A DNA stretch of 64,000 nt, from assembly GCF_025698945.1 (NCBI RefSeq), contig NZ_JAILWM010000001.1:558001-622000 (forward strand). The letters run 5' to 3'. Below the pieces are notes generated by a model, which made no database searches, had not been told where the DNA came from, and was given only the letters and a program-made list of their open reading frames with translations. The DNA is from Nitrosopumilus sp. (GTDB taxonomy: Archaea; Thermoproteota; Nitrososphaeria; Nitrososphaerales; Nitrosopumilaceae). Position numbers and translations under genes: made by a program. Below are positions 33,397 through 42,752 of the stretch, one piece after another (within the stretch, counting starts at the first letter, position 1; each line of letters opens with the position of its first letter).

Positions 33397-34317
33397 CTAT
33401 TGTATAGAACCACTGCCAAGAATTCTAATGGTGGGAGATTCAGGTTTTAAAATCACTGCAATTTGTCCTTTCTTGAACACTATTGGCTTTTCAAATGTTA
33501 GTGTCAACGGACTAATTGAAGAGAATTTTGCAGCTTTAATTTGTAATCCAATATTTACAAGACAGCCTTGATTTTCTGCAATTTCACTCTTGTAGAAGGG
33601 ACTCTTTTGAAAATCAATAATAATTTCGGTTTTAACATCAACTGCTCCATCCTCAGAAATAATATCACCCCTTCCCACCTCATCAGGTTTTGCACCCTTT
33701 ACTGCCAATCCCACTCTAGCAGGACATGTAGATTCACTTACAGGATCATCATGCATTTGAATTGATTTTATTAAAACATCAATTCCGGCAGGATATAATT
33801 TCAAATTATCATATTGTTTAATTTTTCCACTAGTTACTTTTCCAAGAATCACAGTTCCAACTCCCTTTACATCAAAGCAGTGATCAATTACCATCTCAGA
33901 TTTACCATCAACAATTAATGGCTCCATCTTATCCATTTCTTCTTTAATTTTGTCTTGTTCAACTTTGATATAATTTTCAATGACGGTTCCTTTAATCATA
34001 GATTCAAGTTTTGATTCATCCACATCAAAGGTATGAGATAAAATTCCTTTTTCTTTTTTTAATGAGTCAAGTGCAATAATTTGCTCACCTGTAAATTTGT
34101 CTAATTTATCTACACAAAATATCACATATTCTGCTAAATTGATTGCCTGAAATAGAGGTTGAATTTTTTCTGGAAAACCTGATGGAGTAACCCATGTTTT
34201 GATAATATCAGATTCTTTTCTATCATAAAGAGAGAGATCAGTAGCTGTTCCTTTCTTTCCAAACTCAGAAGCAATATCTTGTTTTCCCAAGATTACAAAG
34301 TTTACCGATTTAACCAA
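33397..34317 (-). CDS. Translational-GTPase-like protein without nucleotide-binding motifs
   Basis: The protein has 306 aa. The C-terminal two-thirds follow EF-Tu/SelB domains 2 and 3 ('IDHCFDVKGVGTVILGKVTS', 'VGLAVKGAKPDEVGRGDIIS'). The N-terminus keeps the G-domain layout but G1 is replaced by 'ASEFGKKGTATDLSLYD', the D-x-x-G motif is absent and N-K-x-D appears as 'CVDKLDKF'. GTP binding therefore looks lost. Similar SelB-related pseudo-GTPases occur in archaea. It may act in translation or as a chaperone of tRNA or EF-1A; unknown. Confidence 0.75.
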   Translation of the reverse strand: MVKSVNFVILGKQDIASEFGKKGTATDLSLYDRKESDIIKTWVTPSGFPEKIQPLFQAINLAEYVIFCVDKLDKFTGEQIIALDSLKKEKGILSHTFDVDESKLESMIKGTVIENYIKVEQDKIKEEMDKMEPLIVDGKSEMVIDHCFDVKGVGTVILGKVTSGKIKQYDNLKLYPAGIDVLIKSIQMHDDPVSESTCPARVGLAVKGAKPDEVGRGDIISEDGAVDVKTEIIIDFQKSPFYKSEIAENQGCLVNIGLQIKAAKFSSISPLTLTFEKPIVFKKGQIAVILKPESPTIRILGSGSIQ

Positions 34318-34362
34318 TGGACAAAGTTGTAGATTAGGTTCTAAAAACCATACTAGTAAACA

Positions 34363-34464
34363 CTAACAAGGATACTCTGAAAGTTCTGTTAAATTATCAG
34401 GAGTCTCATCAAGTACTCCAAGATGATAGAGTATTGACTTTTGATATGATGGGATTGAAGTCAT
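34363..34464 (-). CDS. Possible 33-aa peptide
   Basis: The frame reads 'MTSIPSYQKSILYHLGVLDE' and ends with 'SEYPC'. Composition is protein-like and the frame sits between two minus-strand genes. No family is seen. Confidence 0.35.
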   Translation of the reverse strand: MTSIPSYQKSILYHLGVLDETPDNLTELSEYPC

Positions 34465-34538
34465 TATAATGAGGGCTTTCCGAATTTGTATTAAAGGATA
34501 ATGTATGAATGATACTAGCTATTGATTATCAAAAAATA

Positions 34539-35291
34539 CTATGGAAATGAGGCTAAAACTTGAGCATAGCTAGCAAATCGATGGTTTTTTGGTTTGACTA
34601 GTTTTTGATGGTATTTTTTAATTGGTCTACCAGAAGCCCCATTTAGACCAAGAGGTCCTCGAACATACCTTTTCCCGTCAGCCCATTTTAGAACTTCATC
34701 GGTGGGAGCAAAGTGATTTATTATTTTTTTATCAACTACGATATCCAAGAGTTTTCCATATTTTTTTGAAGATGGAACATCCTCGGTAATAGACGCACCA
34801 AAAAAGTAAACGCTGTCAATAATGGATTTGTTTTTTTTCTTTTTTGATAAATATTCAACAGTACTCAAAATTACCTGTGATCCTAATGAATGACCCATTA
34901 GTCGAATCTTGGTCTTAGGACTAAGCATTTTGAATTCTTCAATGAATTTACCAAGATGTTTTCCATTCTTTTTTGCAATAATTAATCCAACACCCAGAGA
35001 GCGCTTTGCATATTTTTTCAAATGGGCACCAGTAGTGTTAGAGTCATAACTAAAACCAATTACAGGATAAGGGTATCCCAATTTTTTTAATCTGTTTCTT
35101 GCCAATACGACTTTAGCAATTGCTCCAGCATTATCATTTCTCAAACCATGAATCATGATTGTAATTTCCTTAGAGTTTACAAATTTTTTGAAATCTTTTT
35201 TTGGATAAAGATAGTATTTGTTAGTCTTTAGGGTTTTTCCAGTTCCTAGATCATAGTAACCTCTAGTAGAAATTCGGGGAACAATTTTCAT
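34539..35291 (-). CDS. Lipase-like alpha/beta hydrolase
   Basis: The 250-aa protein has an alpha/beta hydrolase core: oxyanion strand 'IMIHGLRNDNAG', nucleophile elbow 'LMGHSLGSQVIL' (Ser), an acidic strand 'NHFAPTDEVLKWADG' and a late His in 'KPKNHRFAS'. The catalytic triad seems complete. The basic composition and lack of a signal peptide suggest a cytoplasmic role. Its start is 3 nt from the end of metG, so it is in the same operon. Confidence 0.72.
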   Translation of the reverse strand: MKIVPRISTRGYYDLGTGKTLKTNKYYLYPKKDFKKFVNSKEITIMIHGLRNDNAGAIAKVVLARNRLKKLGYPYPVIGFSYDSNTTGAHLKKYAKRSLGVGLIIAKKNGKHLGKFIEEFKMLSPKTKIRLMGHSLGSQVILSTVEYLSKKKKNKSIIDSVYFFGASITEDVPSSKKYGKLLDIVVDKKIINHFAPTDEVLKWADGKRYVRGPLGLNGASGRPIKKYHQKLVKPKNHRFASYAQVLASFP

Positions 35292-35294
35292 GAT

Positions 35295-36950
35295 TTATTC
35301 TGAATGTCCAAGTTGTTTTTTGTATTTTTCAATATCAGATGTTTCAACTCTAGCAAATAGTGGAGAGGAATCTCCCAAAATATGGCCTAGAGAAATTCTC
35401 AATTCAGAGATTTCATTCCATTGTGTATCACTTACTTTGCCATCCAATCCTAATTGCATCCAAATTTTTTGGGCAGACTTTGGCATGAATGGGAATATTG
35501 CTATTGCAATTGATCTTACTGCATTGACAGAAAGATAAACACAGTTTGTAGTACCAGGACCATTTTTCCATGGTTCCTTATGCTGGAAATATTGATTAAA
35601 ATAAGATGAAAACTCCATAATTTTTTTCAATGCTCTATCAAGATGATTTTCTTCCATTAGGGAGCCTACGTCGATAGCAAGATTCTTTATTTTAGCCTCC
35701 ACTTCAGAATCTTTTTCATCAAAGGATTCACTTTCAGGGATTTTTCCATCAAATGCTTTTTTTGTAAATCCAAGTGCACGGTTTACAAAATTTCCAAGAT
35801 TCCCAATTAATTCAGAATTAATTCTAGTTGTAAAGTCATCCCAATCAAAATTCAAATCGTCTTGAGAGTACGGATTAATTGAGATTAAATAGTATCTCAA
35901 GTAATCAGATGGATAGTATTCTAAAAATTGTTTAAGGCCAATATACCAATTTCTACTTTTGGAAATCTTTTTTGATTGTAGAGTAAGATGACCGCGAGTT
36001 GGAATGTAATCAGGTAATTTGTATTCACTATTAATCCCCAATCTCATAGCAGGTAAGAAAAGATAATGATGATATACGATATCCTTTCCAATAAAGTGGT
36101 AAATATCAGCAGAATTCCAAAAATCTTTACCGTCTATTCCTTTGTCACTGAAAAATTTCAATGCTGTTGAAATGTATGCCAAATGATTATCAAACCAACC
36201 ATAGAAGACTTTATCATCAGCGTCTGCAAGAGGTACTTTTACACCCCAAGTAATATCTCGTGTGATATCCCAATCTATCAGACCAGATTTAATCCAATTT
36301 TGAACATATTTTTTAACATCCTTTTGAAGATGATCATTTTCATCAAGCCATTTAGTTAATGAATCCCCGAAATTTTTTAATTTAAAAAAATAGTGTGTCG
36401 TCTTTTCTTTGGTTGGGGGCTGTCCACAAATAGAACAAGTAGGGTTTTTGATCTCCTCTGGTACCCGACCACAACTCTCACAAAGATCAGAATACTGATC
36501 TTCAGCACCACAGTAAGGACATTGACCTTTAACATATCTGTCAGGTAAGAATTTTTTATCATTATTACAATAGAATTGAATTATTTCCTTCTCATAGATA
36601 TGTCCTGCATCATTTAGTTTGTTAAAGACATCTTGAACAAATGCTATGTTTTCAGGAGAGCTAGTTTTGTAAAAATAATCAAAATCAATATCAAATGAAG
36701 AGAAATCCTCATAATCACGCTTATTCCAGTGGGCAACATATTCTGCCGGAGTCTTACCTTCCTTTTCAGATTGAATTAGAATGGGAGTTCCAAAATCATC
36801 AGATGCACAAAAATAGTATGCCTCCACACCGTTTTGTTTTAAGAATCTAGTTGTAACATCGGCTGGAAGATAAGTAGATGCAACATGACCCAAATGGATT
36901 TCTCCATTTGCATATGGTAAGGCACTTGTAATGATAGCTTTTTTGTTCAT
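35295..36950 (-). CDS. metG: Methionyl-tRNA synthetase
   Basis: The 551-aa class I synthetase has 'GEIHLGHVAS' (HIGH), zinc knuckles 'CPYCGAEDQYSDLCESCGR' and 'CSICGQPP', and 'SKKISKSRN' (KMSKS). The C-terminal EMAP-II tRNA-binding domain of many MetRS is absent, as in other archaea that have it as a separate protein. It charges initiator and elongator tRNA with methionine. The last codons abut the lipase-like gene. Confidence 0.97.
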   Translation of the reverse strand: MNKKAIITSALPYANGEIHLGHVASTYLPADVTTRFLKQNGVEAYYFCASDDFGTPILIQSEKEGKTPAEYVAHWNKRDYEDFSSFDIDFDYFYKTSSPENIAFVQDVFNKLNDAGHIYEKEIIQFYCNNDKKFLPDRYVKGQCPYCGAEDQYSDLCESCGRVPEEIKNPTCSICGQPPTKEKTTHYFFKLKNFGDSLTKWLDENDHLQKDVKKYVQNWIKSGLIDWDITRDITWGVKVPLADADDKVFYGWFDNHLAYISTALKFFSDKGIDGKDFWNSADIYHFIGKDIVYHHYLFLPAMRLGINSEYKLPDYIPTRGHLTLQSKKISKSRNWYIGLKQFLEYYPSDYLRYYLISINPYSQDDLNFDWDDFTTRINSELIGNLGNFVNRALGFTKKAFDGKIPESESFDEKDSEVEAKIKNLAIDVGSLMEENHLDRALKKIMEFSSYFNQYFQHKEPWKNGPGTTNCVYLSVNAVRSIAIAIFPFMPKSAQKIWMQLGLDGKVSDTQWNEISELRISLGHILGDSSPLFARVETSDIEKYKKQLGHSE

Positions 36951-36987
36951 CAGTTACTGTGAAGAGCTGGATTGAGGTTAAGAAGTT

Positions 36988-38229
36988 TTACCAGCTATTA
37001 GCATATTTGACTTGCTCAGGAGTAAGTTTGTCAATTTTAACATCCATTGCTTTTAGTGCATCAACTGCAACTTGTTTATCAATTTCTTCTGGAACATTGA
37101 TAATTTTGTTTTCCATTTTTTTGTGGTTTTTAAGAATATAGAGAACAGACAGTATTTGGTTTGAGAAGGATTGGGCCATTACTTCTGGCGGATGACCTTC
37201 TGCAGCTACTAAATTTGCAAGACGTCCTTGTCCAATCAAATAAACATGTTTTCCATTTTTTAAAGTACACTCATCAAGATTTGCTCTGACTTCCTTTACG
37301 GATTTTGATTTCTTTAACAAGAATTCACTGTCAATTTCAACATCAAAATGACCTACATTTCCCATTATGGCCCCATCTTTCATTTGTAAAATGTGTTCTT
37401 TTCTAATTACACTGGTCATACCAGTACAAGTGATGAACATATCACCAATTTTTGCAGCTTGAGACATAGGCATCACTTCAAAGCCATCCATGTGAGCTTC
37501 TAATGCTTTGATAGGATCGACTTCAGTAACAATTACTTTGCATCCCATACCATGACATCGGGCTGCAACTCCACGTCCAACCCAACCGTATCCAACAACT
37601 ACTACACGTTTTGAAGCCATAAGTAAATTCATTGCACGAAGATAGCCATCAATGGTACTTTGCCCAGTTCCATATCTATTGTCAAACATGTGTTTAGTGT
37701 ATGCCTCATTAACCAAAATTACAGGATATCTTAATTTTCCTTGATTCTCTACTGCTCTAATTCTAGTAACACCAGCAGTAGTTTCCTCAGTAGCACCAAG
37801 AATTTCCATTTTATTAAAACGCTTATCAAAGTGAGCTTTGATGTTCATATCAGCACCATCATCAGTTAGAATAGTTGGTTTATGTTTCAAAACTTGATCA
37901 ATACACCAATCATAATCTTTGACTGATTGTCCATGCCATGCATATACATGAATTCCTTGAGATGCCAAAAATGCAGCAATGTCATCTTGAGTAGTAAGAG
38001 GATTACCACCGCAACAAGCAACAGTTGCACCTAACTCCTTAGCACCCATTAAGAGAACAGAGGTCTCTTTTGTAATATGTAAACAAAATCCTAATGTAAT
38101 TCCTTTAAGTGGTTTTGATTTTTTAAATCGATTAATAGTATTGTCTAGAATCTGCATATGTGATCTAGCCCATTCATAAGATAATTTACCATCTTTGATC
38201 AGTTTAGAGCTAGACTTTACTTTACTCAT
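36988..38229 (-). CDS. ahcY: Adenosylhomocysteinase (SAH hydrolase)
   Basis: The enzyme has 413 aa from ATG at 38229 ('MSKVKSSSKLIK'); a frame to 38241 adds four residues. NAD-binding 'VVGYGWVGRGVAARCHG', substrate part 'ILTDDGADMN' and 'EETTAGVTRI', and the C-terminal 'VDALKAMDVKIDKLTPEQV' that closes the active site. It removes the methylation by-product S-adenosylhomocysteine. Short by comparison with eukaryotic forms, normal for archaea. Confidence 0.96.
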   Translation of the reverse strand: MSKVKSSSKLIKDGKLSYEWARSHMQILDNTINRFKKSKPLKGITLGFCLHITKETSVLLMGAKELGATVACCGGNPLTTQDDIAAFLASQGIHVYAWHGQSVKDYDWCIDQVLKHKPTILTDDGADMNIKAHFDKRFNKMEILGATEETTAGVTRIRAVENQGKLRYPVILVNEAYTKHMFDNRYGTGQSTIDGYLRAMNLLMASKRVVVVGYGWVGRGVAARCHGMGCKVIVTEVDPIKALEAHMDGFEVMPMSQAAKIGDMFITCTGMTSVIRKEHILQMKDGAIMGNVGHFDVEIDSEFLLKKSKSVKEVRANLDECTLKNGKHVYLIGQGRLANLVAAEGHPPEVMAQSFSNQILSVLYILKNHKKMENKIINVPEEIDKQVAVDALKAMDVKIDKLTPEQVKYANSW

Positions 38230-38303
38230 AAAACAGCCCACTGCTCACACTATAAAATTCTATCATGCGAATGTAAATAAATGACAAAAATATGACAATT
38301 TTA

Positions 38304-38606
38304 ATGGCATGGAAAAAGATTGCAGACAAAGGAGCAGTTGCTGCTGGAAAAGGCAAAGCCTTCAAAATTGAAGATAAACAAATTGCAATTTTTAATCAGG
38401 ATGGATATCATGCCATAGATGATCTATGTGTACATCAAGATGGGTCTATTGCACCAGGAAAACTTGACGGTGATATTGTGGAGTGTCCATTACATTTTTG
38501 GCATTACAACATCAAAACTGGTGAGCTTACAGATTATCTCAAAGATGTAAAATTAGCAACATATCCTGTAGAAGCAAGAGATGACGGCATATACATCGAT
38601 ATTTAA
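38304..38606 (+). CDS. Rieske-type [2Fe-2S] protein
   Basis: The 100-aa soluble Rieske domain of the nitrite-reductase-small-subunit/ferredoxin type has cluster ligands in 'CVHQDG' (C-x-H) and 'CPLHFWHYN' (C-x2-H). The start is the ATG at 38304 ('MAWKKIADKG'); an upstream ATG at 38292 adds four residues. It carries electrons to an oxygenase or reductase; no partner lies next to it. Divergent from ahcY. Confidence 0.88.
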   Translation: MAWKKIADKGAVAAGKGKAFKIEDKQIAIFNQDGYHAIDDLCVHQDGSIAPGKLDGDIVECPLHFWHYNIKTGELTDYLKDVKLATYPVEARDDGIYIDI

Positions 38607-38702
38607 TGATAAAAATTCTGTAAATTTAAAAAAATACAACACATTTATGGTTACAATTTATGTAATGTGAAAATATGACAAAAGAGACTATTTTCCAATT
38701 TC

Positions 38703-38713
38703 GGGATGTTCCC
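38703..38713. promoter_or_regulatory. Short palindrome before the secreted-protein gene
   Basis: GGGATGTTCCC has 4-bp arms and sits 7 nt upstream of a TATA-like box, where a regulator or TFB-recognition site would lie. Weak by itself. Confidence 0.25.
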
Positions 38714-38720
38714 ATGTTTC

Positions 38721-38727
38721 TTTTATA
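38721..38727 (+). promoter_or_regulatory. TATA-like box of the secreted-protein gene
   Basis: TTTTATA stands 22-28 nt upstream of the ATG at 38749, consistent with a leaderless transcript. Confidence 0.45.
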
Positions 38728-38748
38728 CCGAGAATAGATTATCAAAGT

Positions 38749-39135
38749 ATGAAAAGTAAAATTATTTTCTCAGCATTATTAGGAATTGCATTAGTAGGAA
38801 TTTCACAATTTGGGTTTGCAGAAGATATTGAAAATACATCACATGTTGCAGTAGATGAAGAAAAATTTGAACAGCCAGATTCAAAATATAACTATCAGGA
38901 AATTGTTATTTTGGGATATGTTGAAAATTATGAACGAGGTCAGCAAATTACAATTTCCATAGTCTCACCAGATGCATCAGAGAAAGAAATTAACACATAT
39001 GCATCTAAAAAAGGAGAAATCTACACGTTACTTCACATCACACAAGAGTCCCAAATAGGGATTCATCAAGTGATTCTAACATATCATGGTGTAGATATTG
39101 CATCAACAACATTTGAGATTTTAGAAAATCAATAA
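38749..39135 (+). CDS. Small secreted protein, unknown
   Basis: The 128-aa protein starts with a clear signal peptide ('MKSKIIFSALLGIALVGIS' ending near 'GFAED'). The mature part of about 100 residues is beta-rich ('YQEIVILGYVENYERGQQIT', 'GIHQVILTYHG') and resembles an immunoglobulin-like domain as found in archaeal surface proteins. No enzyme motif. It is probably exported to the cell surface. Confidence 0.75.
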   Translation: MKSKIIFSALLGIALVGISQFGFAEDIENTSHVAVDEEKFEQPDSKYNYQEIVILGYVENYERGQQITISIVSPDASEKEINTYASKKGEIYTLLHITQESQIGIHQVILTYHGVDIASTTFEILENQ

Positions 39136-39168
39136 CAGTCACCCATATCCAATAATTACATAATAGAG

Positions 39169-39187
39169 AAGGGAAAACCCTTCCCTT
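39169..39187. terminator. G/C-rich hairpin after the secreted-protein gene
   Basis: AAGGGAA and TTCCCTT form a 7-bp stem around a 5-nt loop, about 34 nt after the stop. It is one of the most stable hairpins in the window. There is no T-run, so it may end or stabilise the mRNA. Confidence 0.4.
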
Positions 39188-39334
39188 GTACTAGGTATGG
39201 GTTATGTTGGGCACAGATTATTCTGTAATTTCTGATAAACAAATTACTATATTGAATAATGTGTGTTCAAAATGAGCTATCTAAATTCATTATAAAGCAC
39301 AATTTTTATTCCAACTTGTTTTCAAAATTAATTA

Positions 39335-40129
39335 TTGAATCAAGAGGTAATTGACGAAATTAAAGATCAAGACTACGAATCAATTATTAAAAAAATTGAA
39401 GAGTTTTTCTCTGAGCAATTACAAAAAAGTCATGCAAAGGGGTTAATCTTAGGTCTTAGTGGGGGGATAGATTCTGCTGTCTTGACATATTTGGCAAAAA
39501 GAAATCTTAAAGAGAAAACCCTCGCCATGGTTATGCCAGATACAGCAATCACTCCAAAATCAGAAACAGAAGATGCTCTGAAAATAATAGCATTAACAGG
39601 AATTGAATACAAACTTGTCGATATCAACCCAATTGTAAATCAATACAGTATGTATTTAGAACCTAATGAATTTGCAAAAGGAAATCTTCGTGCAAGAATT
39701 AGGACAAATATCATCTATTATTATGCAAATCTCAAAAATTATTTGGTTTTAGGTTCAAGTGATAAAAGTGAATATCTCCTAGGATATTTTACAAAACATG
39801 GAGATGGTGCATCAGACATCACACCTATAATTTCATTATACAAGCTTCAGGTAAGAGAGATTGCAAAACATCTTGGAGTTCCAGAATATGTCATTGCAAA
39901 AAAAAGTAGTCCACATCTTTGGAAAGAGCACGATGCTGAAAAAGAATTAGGAGTCTCATATGAAGAGATAGATTCTGTTTTGTATTGCCTAAACGAGAAA
40001 AAATTAACACCTGATGAAACTGCAAAAACAACACAAATTGACCACACAGTTGTAGATAAAATTATTCAGCTAAACAAAAACAGTGAACATAAAAGATCAT
40101 TACCAGATAACCCATTTAAAGATCAATAA
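39335..40129 (+). CDS. nadE: NAD synthetase (ammonia-dependent)
   Basis: The 264-aa N-type ATP pyrophosphatase has the P-loop 'LGLSGGIDSAVL' and 'NLRARIRTNIIYYYANL', 'GSSDKSEYLLGYFTKHGDG' and 'KKSSPHLW', which are the NadE signatures. No glutaminase domain, so it uses free ammonia, which fits an ammonia oxidiser. The start is TTG; the stop overlaps the cysS start by one base (TAATG). Confidence 0.95.
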   Translation: MNQEVIDEIKDQDYESIIKKIEEFFSEQLQKSHAKGLILGLSGGIDSAVLTYLAKRNLKEKTLAMVMPDTAITPKSETEDALKIIALTGIEYKLVDINPIVNQYSMYLEPNEFAKGNLRARIRTNIIYYYANLKNYLVLGSSDKSEYLLGYFTKHGDGASDITPIISLYKLQVREIAKHLGVPEYVIAKKSSPHLWKEHDAEKELGVSYEEIDSVLYCLNEKKLTPDETAKTTQIDHTVVDKIIQLNKNSEHKRSLPDNPFKDQ

Positions 40130-41517
40130 TGAAACTACAAGATACACTATCCAATTTAAGACAAGATCTAGACATTTCTAAAAAAGTGAAAATTTATCTT
40201 TGTGGCGTTACTGTATATGATGAATCCCATATAGGACATGCAAGAACAATCATTGTTTTTGATGTTCTCAGAAAGTATCTAGAGCAAAAAGGAATAGAGA
40301 TAGAATTTATTCAAAATTTCACAGATGTAGATGATAAAATAATCAATCGAGCTGCTGAGGAAAATACCACTGCAGAAAATATTAGCACAAAGTATATTGA
40401 AAATTATTTTAAAGATTTTGATGGATTAAATGTTAAGAGAGCCACAAATTATCCAAAGGCAACAGAGCACATTGAAGACATTATCAAATTCATCGAAGTT
40501 CTTATTTCAAAACAAATTGCATATACTTCTAAAAATGGAGTATACTTTGCAGTTTCAAAATTCCCAGAGTACGGCAAACTCTCAAAAAAGAAAATAGACG
40601 AATTACAATCAGGAGTTAGAATCGAAATAGATGAAGCAAAAAAAAATCCATTAGATTTTGCCGTATGGAAATTTTCTGATACAAATCCAGTTTGGGATAG
40701 TCCTTGGGGAAAAGGAAGACCAGGATGGCATATCGAATGCTCTGCTATGAGTATAAAGTATCTTGGAGAGAATTTTGACATTCATGGTGGAGGAAGAGAT
40801 CTCATTTTTCCTCATCATGAAAATGAAATTGCACAATCTGAATCATGTACAGGTAAAGCATTTGCAAAAATTTGGATGCATGTTGGAATGGTAACAATAG
40901 ATGGCGAGAAAATGTCAAAATCAGTAGGTAATGTAAAATCAATAAAGCACGTATTAGGCAATTGGGGAGCAAATGTCATTAGATTATTTTGTTTATCGGG
41001 TCATTATTCCAAGCCAATTGATTATTCTGAAGAATTACTAAAAGAAAACCTTACAAAATGGAGACAAGTTGAAACTTGCTATTATGAATTAATTCATGCA
41101 AATAATGAAAACAACAACAATCTAGAATCAAGTATTAAAAAAATTAGAACCGATTTTGATTCTGCACTTGAAGATGATTTTAACACACATTTGGCATTGT
41201 CTGCATTTTTTCAATTAGTAAAAGAAACAAACAGATTAGCTGCTGAAGAAAAATTAGGAAAAAATGATGCAGCGATAATAAAAAACGAATTAGTTCAAAT
41301 GACGGATATTTTAGGACTACAAATTCCTGTTATTACAGATGTAGAAAAATTAGAGATAGACAATATGATTATGAATAGAGAAAATCTCAGAAAAGAAAAA
41401 AAATTCCAAGAAGCAGATAAAATTAGAGATAAACTCAATGAAATGAATATAGAATTAATTGATCATAAAGATAGAACGATATGGATGAAAAAAGAGTTCA
41501 TCAAAGCAGAAAAATAA
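40129..41517 (+). CDS. cysS: Cysteinyl-tRNA synthetase
   Basis: The 462-aa class I synthetase has the zinc Cys in 'YLCGVTVYD', HIGH motif 'SHIGHARTI', 'WHIECSAMS' and KMSKS 'DGEKMSKSVGN'. It attaches cysteine to tRNA(Cys). Translationally coupled to nadE. Confidence 0.97.
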   Translation: MKLQDTLSNLRQDLDISKKVKIYLCGVTVYDESHIGHARTIIVFDVLRKYLEQKGIEIEFIQNFTDVDDKIINRAAEENTTAENISTKYIENYFKDFDGLNVKRATNYPKATEHIEDIIKFIEVLISKQIAYTSKNGVYFAVSKFPEYGKLSKKKIDELQSGVRIEIDEAKKNPLDFAVWKFSDTNPVWDSPWGKGRPGWHIECSAMSIKYLGENFDIHGGGRDLIFPHHENEIAQSESCTGKAFAKIWMHVGMVTIDGEKMSKSVGNVKSIKHVLGNWGANVIRLFCLSGHYSKPIDYSEELLKENLTKWRQVETCYYELIHANNENNNNLESSIKKIRTDFDSALEDDFNTHLALSAFFQLVKETNRLAAEEKLGKNDAAIIKNELVQMTDILGLQIPVITDVEKLEIDNMIMNRENLRKEKKFQEADKIRDKLNEMNIELIDHKDRTIWMKKEFIKAEK

Positions 41518-41633
41518 AATCAAAAAAAAATTAGTTTAAACTAACAATACATATGCCTAAAAAAATTAGGAGAGTCTAATTAGTGTAATCTAATTTTAAC
41601 ATACTTTATTAGAATTAGAAGATAAAATACTGT

Positions 41634-41921
41634 ATGAATGCATGGAATAAGTTTTGGAATTGGTATGAAAATAAAATTTTAGGCAGTGTAATCCTTATTG
41701 CAATAATTCAGTTCATTCAAGTTCCACATATGGTTTGGAATGCAGATATAATGTTAGAGGCAGGAATTGTTTCAAGAGTTCATCCAGTTATTGATTGGTT
41801 TCTGTACGGAGTTGATTTGATTGAAATTGTTTCAATAGTTAATGTTGGAATGATAATGTACAGTCTAATCAAGAAAAGACAAGCAAAGAAAAATCAAATA
41901 ACATCTAAAATTTCACAATAA
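41634..41921 (+). CDS. Small two-helix membrane protein
   Basis: The 95-aa protein starts with an aromatic segment ('WNKFWNWYENKILGSVILIA'), then two hydrophobic helices and a basic tail. It lies between two AT-rich spacers. No family recognised; archaea of this group have many such short membrane proteins. Confidence 0.6.
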   Translation: MNAWNKFWNWYENKILGSVILIAIIQFIQVPHMVWNADIMLEAGIVSRVHPVIDWFLYGVDLIEIVSIVNVGMIMYSLIKKRQAKKNQITSKISQ

Positions 41922-41927
41922 ATTTTT

Positions 41928-42752
41928 TTATTCTTTTGATTTCCATATTACACGTTGAGGGAATGGAATTTCTATTCCAGCATCATCAAGTGCTTTTTTA
42001 ACAACCTTGAGTAGTTTTGGACCAACTTCATCCCAGTCTTCACGGGTATGCCATACCAAAATTTCAATATTTACGCCTGAATCGGCCAGTTCCTTAATTC
42101 GAAAATCAGGTTCAGGCAAAATTAAAACAAATGGCATGCTTTTTCGAATTTCTTTTCGGATAACAGATATAGCGCCGTCAATATTTTCTTTGTAGGCAAT
42201 AGAAACCACTGCTTCTGATCTTCGAACTAATGTAGACGTTAGTGATCTAATGTTAGAAGTAAAAAAGGATTCATTAGGAACTCGGATTATAGTACCGTCG
42301 AATCTTCTAATTCGCGTAGAAAACGTGCTTATATCTAATAGAGTGCCAGATATGTCGGATCCAGGAATTTCAATTTTATCACCTTGTTTTACTGGTTTCT
42401 CTATCATTAAAAATACACCAGAAATAAGATTAGAAACTACAGACTGTGTTGCAAATCCAATAATTATTCCAAATATACCACCAGCAACAAGCAAACCAGA
42501 AAAATCAACACCAGTAGTAGATGTAAAAATTAGAAATGATATTATTATTATTCCAAAATACAGTAGTTTGCTGAAATTCTTTGCAACATCCTGTGAAAGT
42601 TTTGGTGCATAATATTTTGTAAAAAGTAATCGAACAGTTCTTGCAACTATAATTCCCACACCAATTATTATTCCACCTATGAGTAAGCTTAGAAGAGTAA
42701 GTCCTTCAGTAATATGAATTTCATCTAAACCATGTAAAAATTCAAAAACCAT
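41928..42752 (-). CDS. MscS-family mechanosensitive channel
   Basis: The 274-aa protein has two to three N-terminal helices, the pore helix 'GLLVAGGIFGIIIGFATQSV' and the beta domain 'MIEKPVKQGDKIEI', ending with the alpha/beta lid ('EIPFPQRVIW'). It opens under membrane tension to release solutes. It is coupled by a 1-nt overlap to DUF432 upstream, an association I recall from other archaea. Confidence 0.93.
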   Translation of the reverse strand: MVFEFLHGLDEIHITEGLTLLSLLIGGIIIGVGIIVARTVRLLFTKYYAPKLSQDVAKNFSKLLYFGIIIISFLIFTSTTGVDFSGLLVAGGIFGIIIGFATQSVVSNLISGVFLMIEKPVKQGDKIEIPGSDISGTLLDISTFSTRIRRFDGTIIRVPNESFFTSNIRSLTSTLVRRSEAVVSIAYKENIDGAISVIRKEIRKSMPFVLILPEPDFRIKELADSGVNIEILVWHTREDWDEVGPKLLKVVKKALDDAGIEIPFPQRVIWKSKE

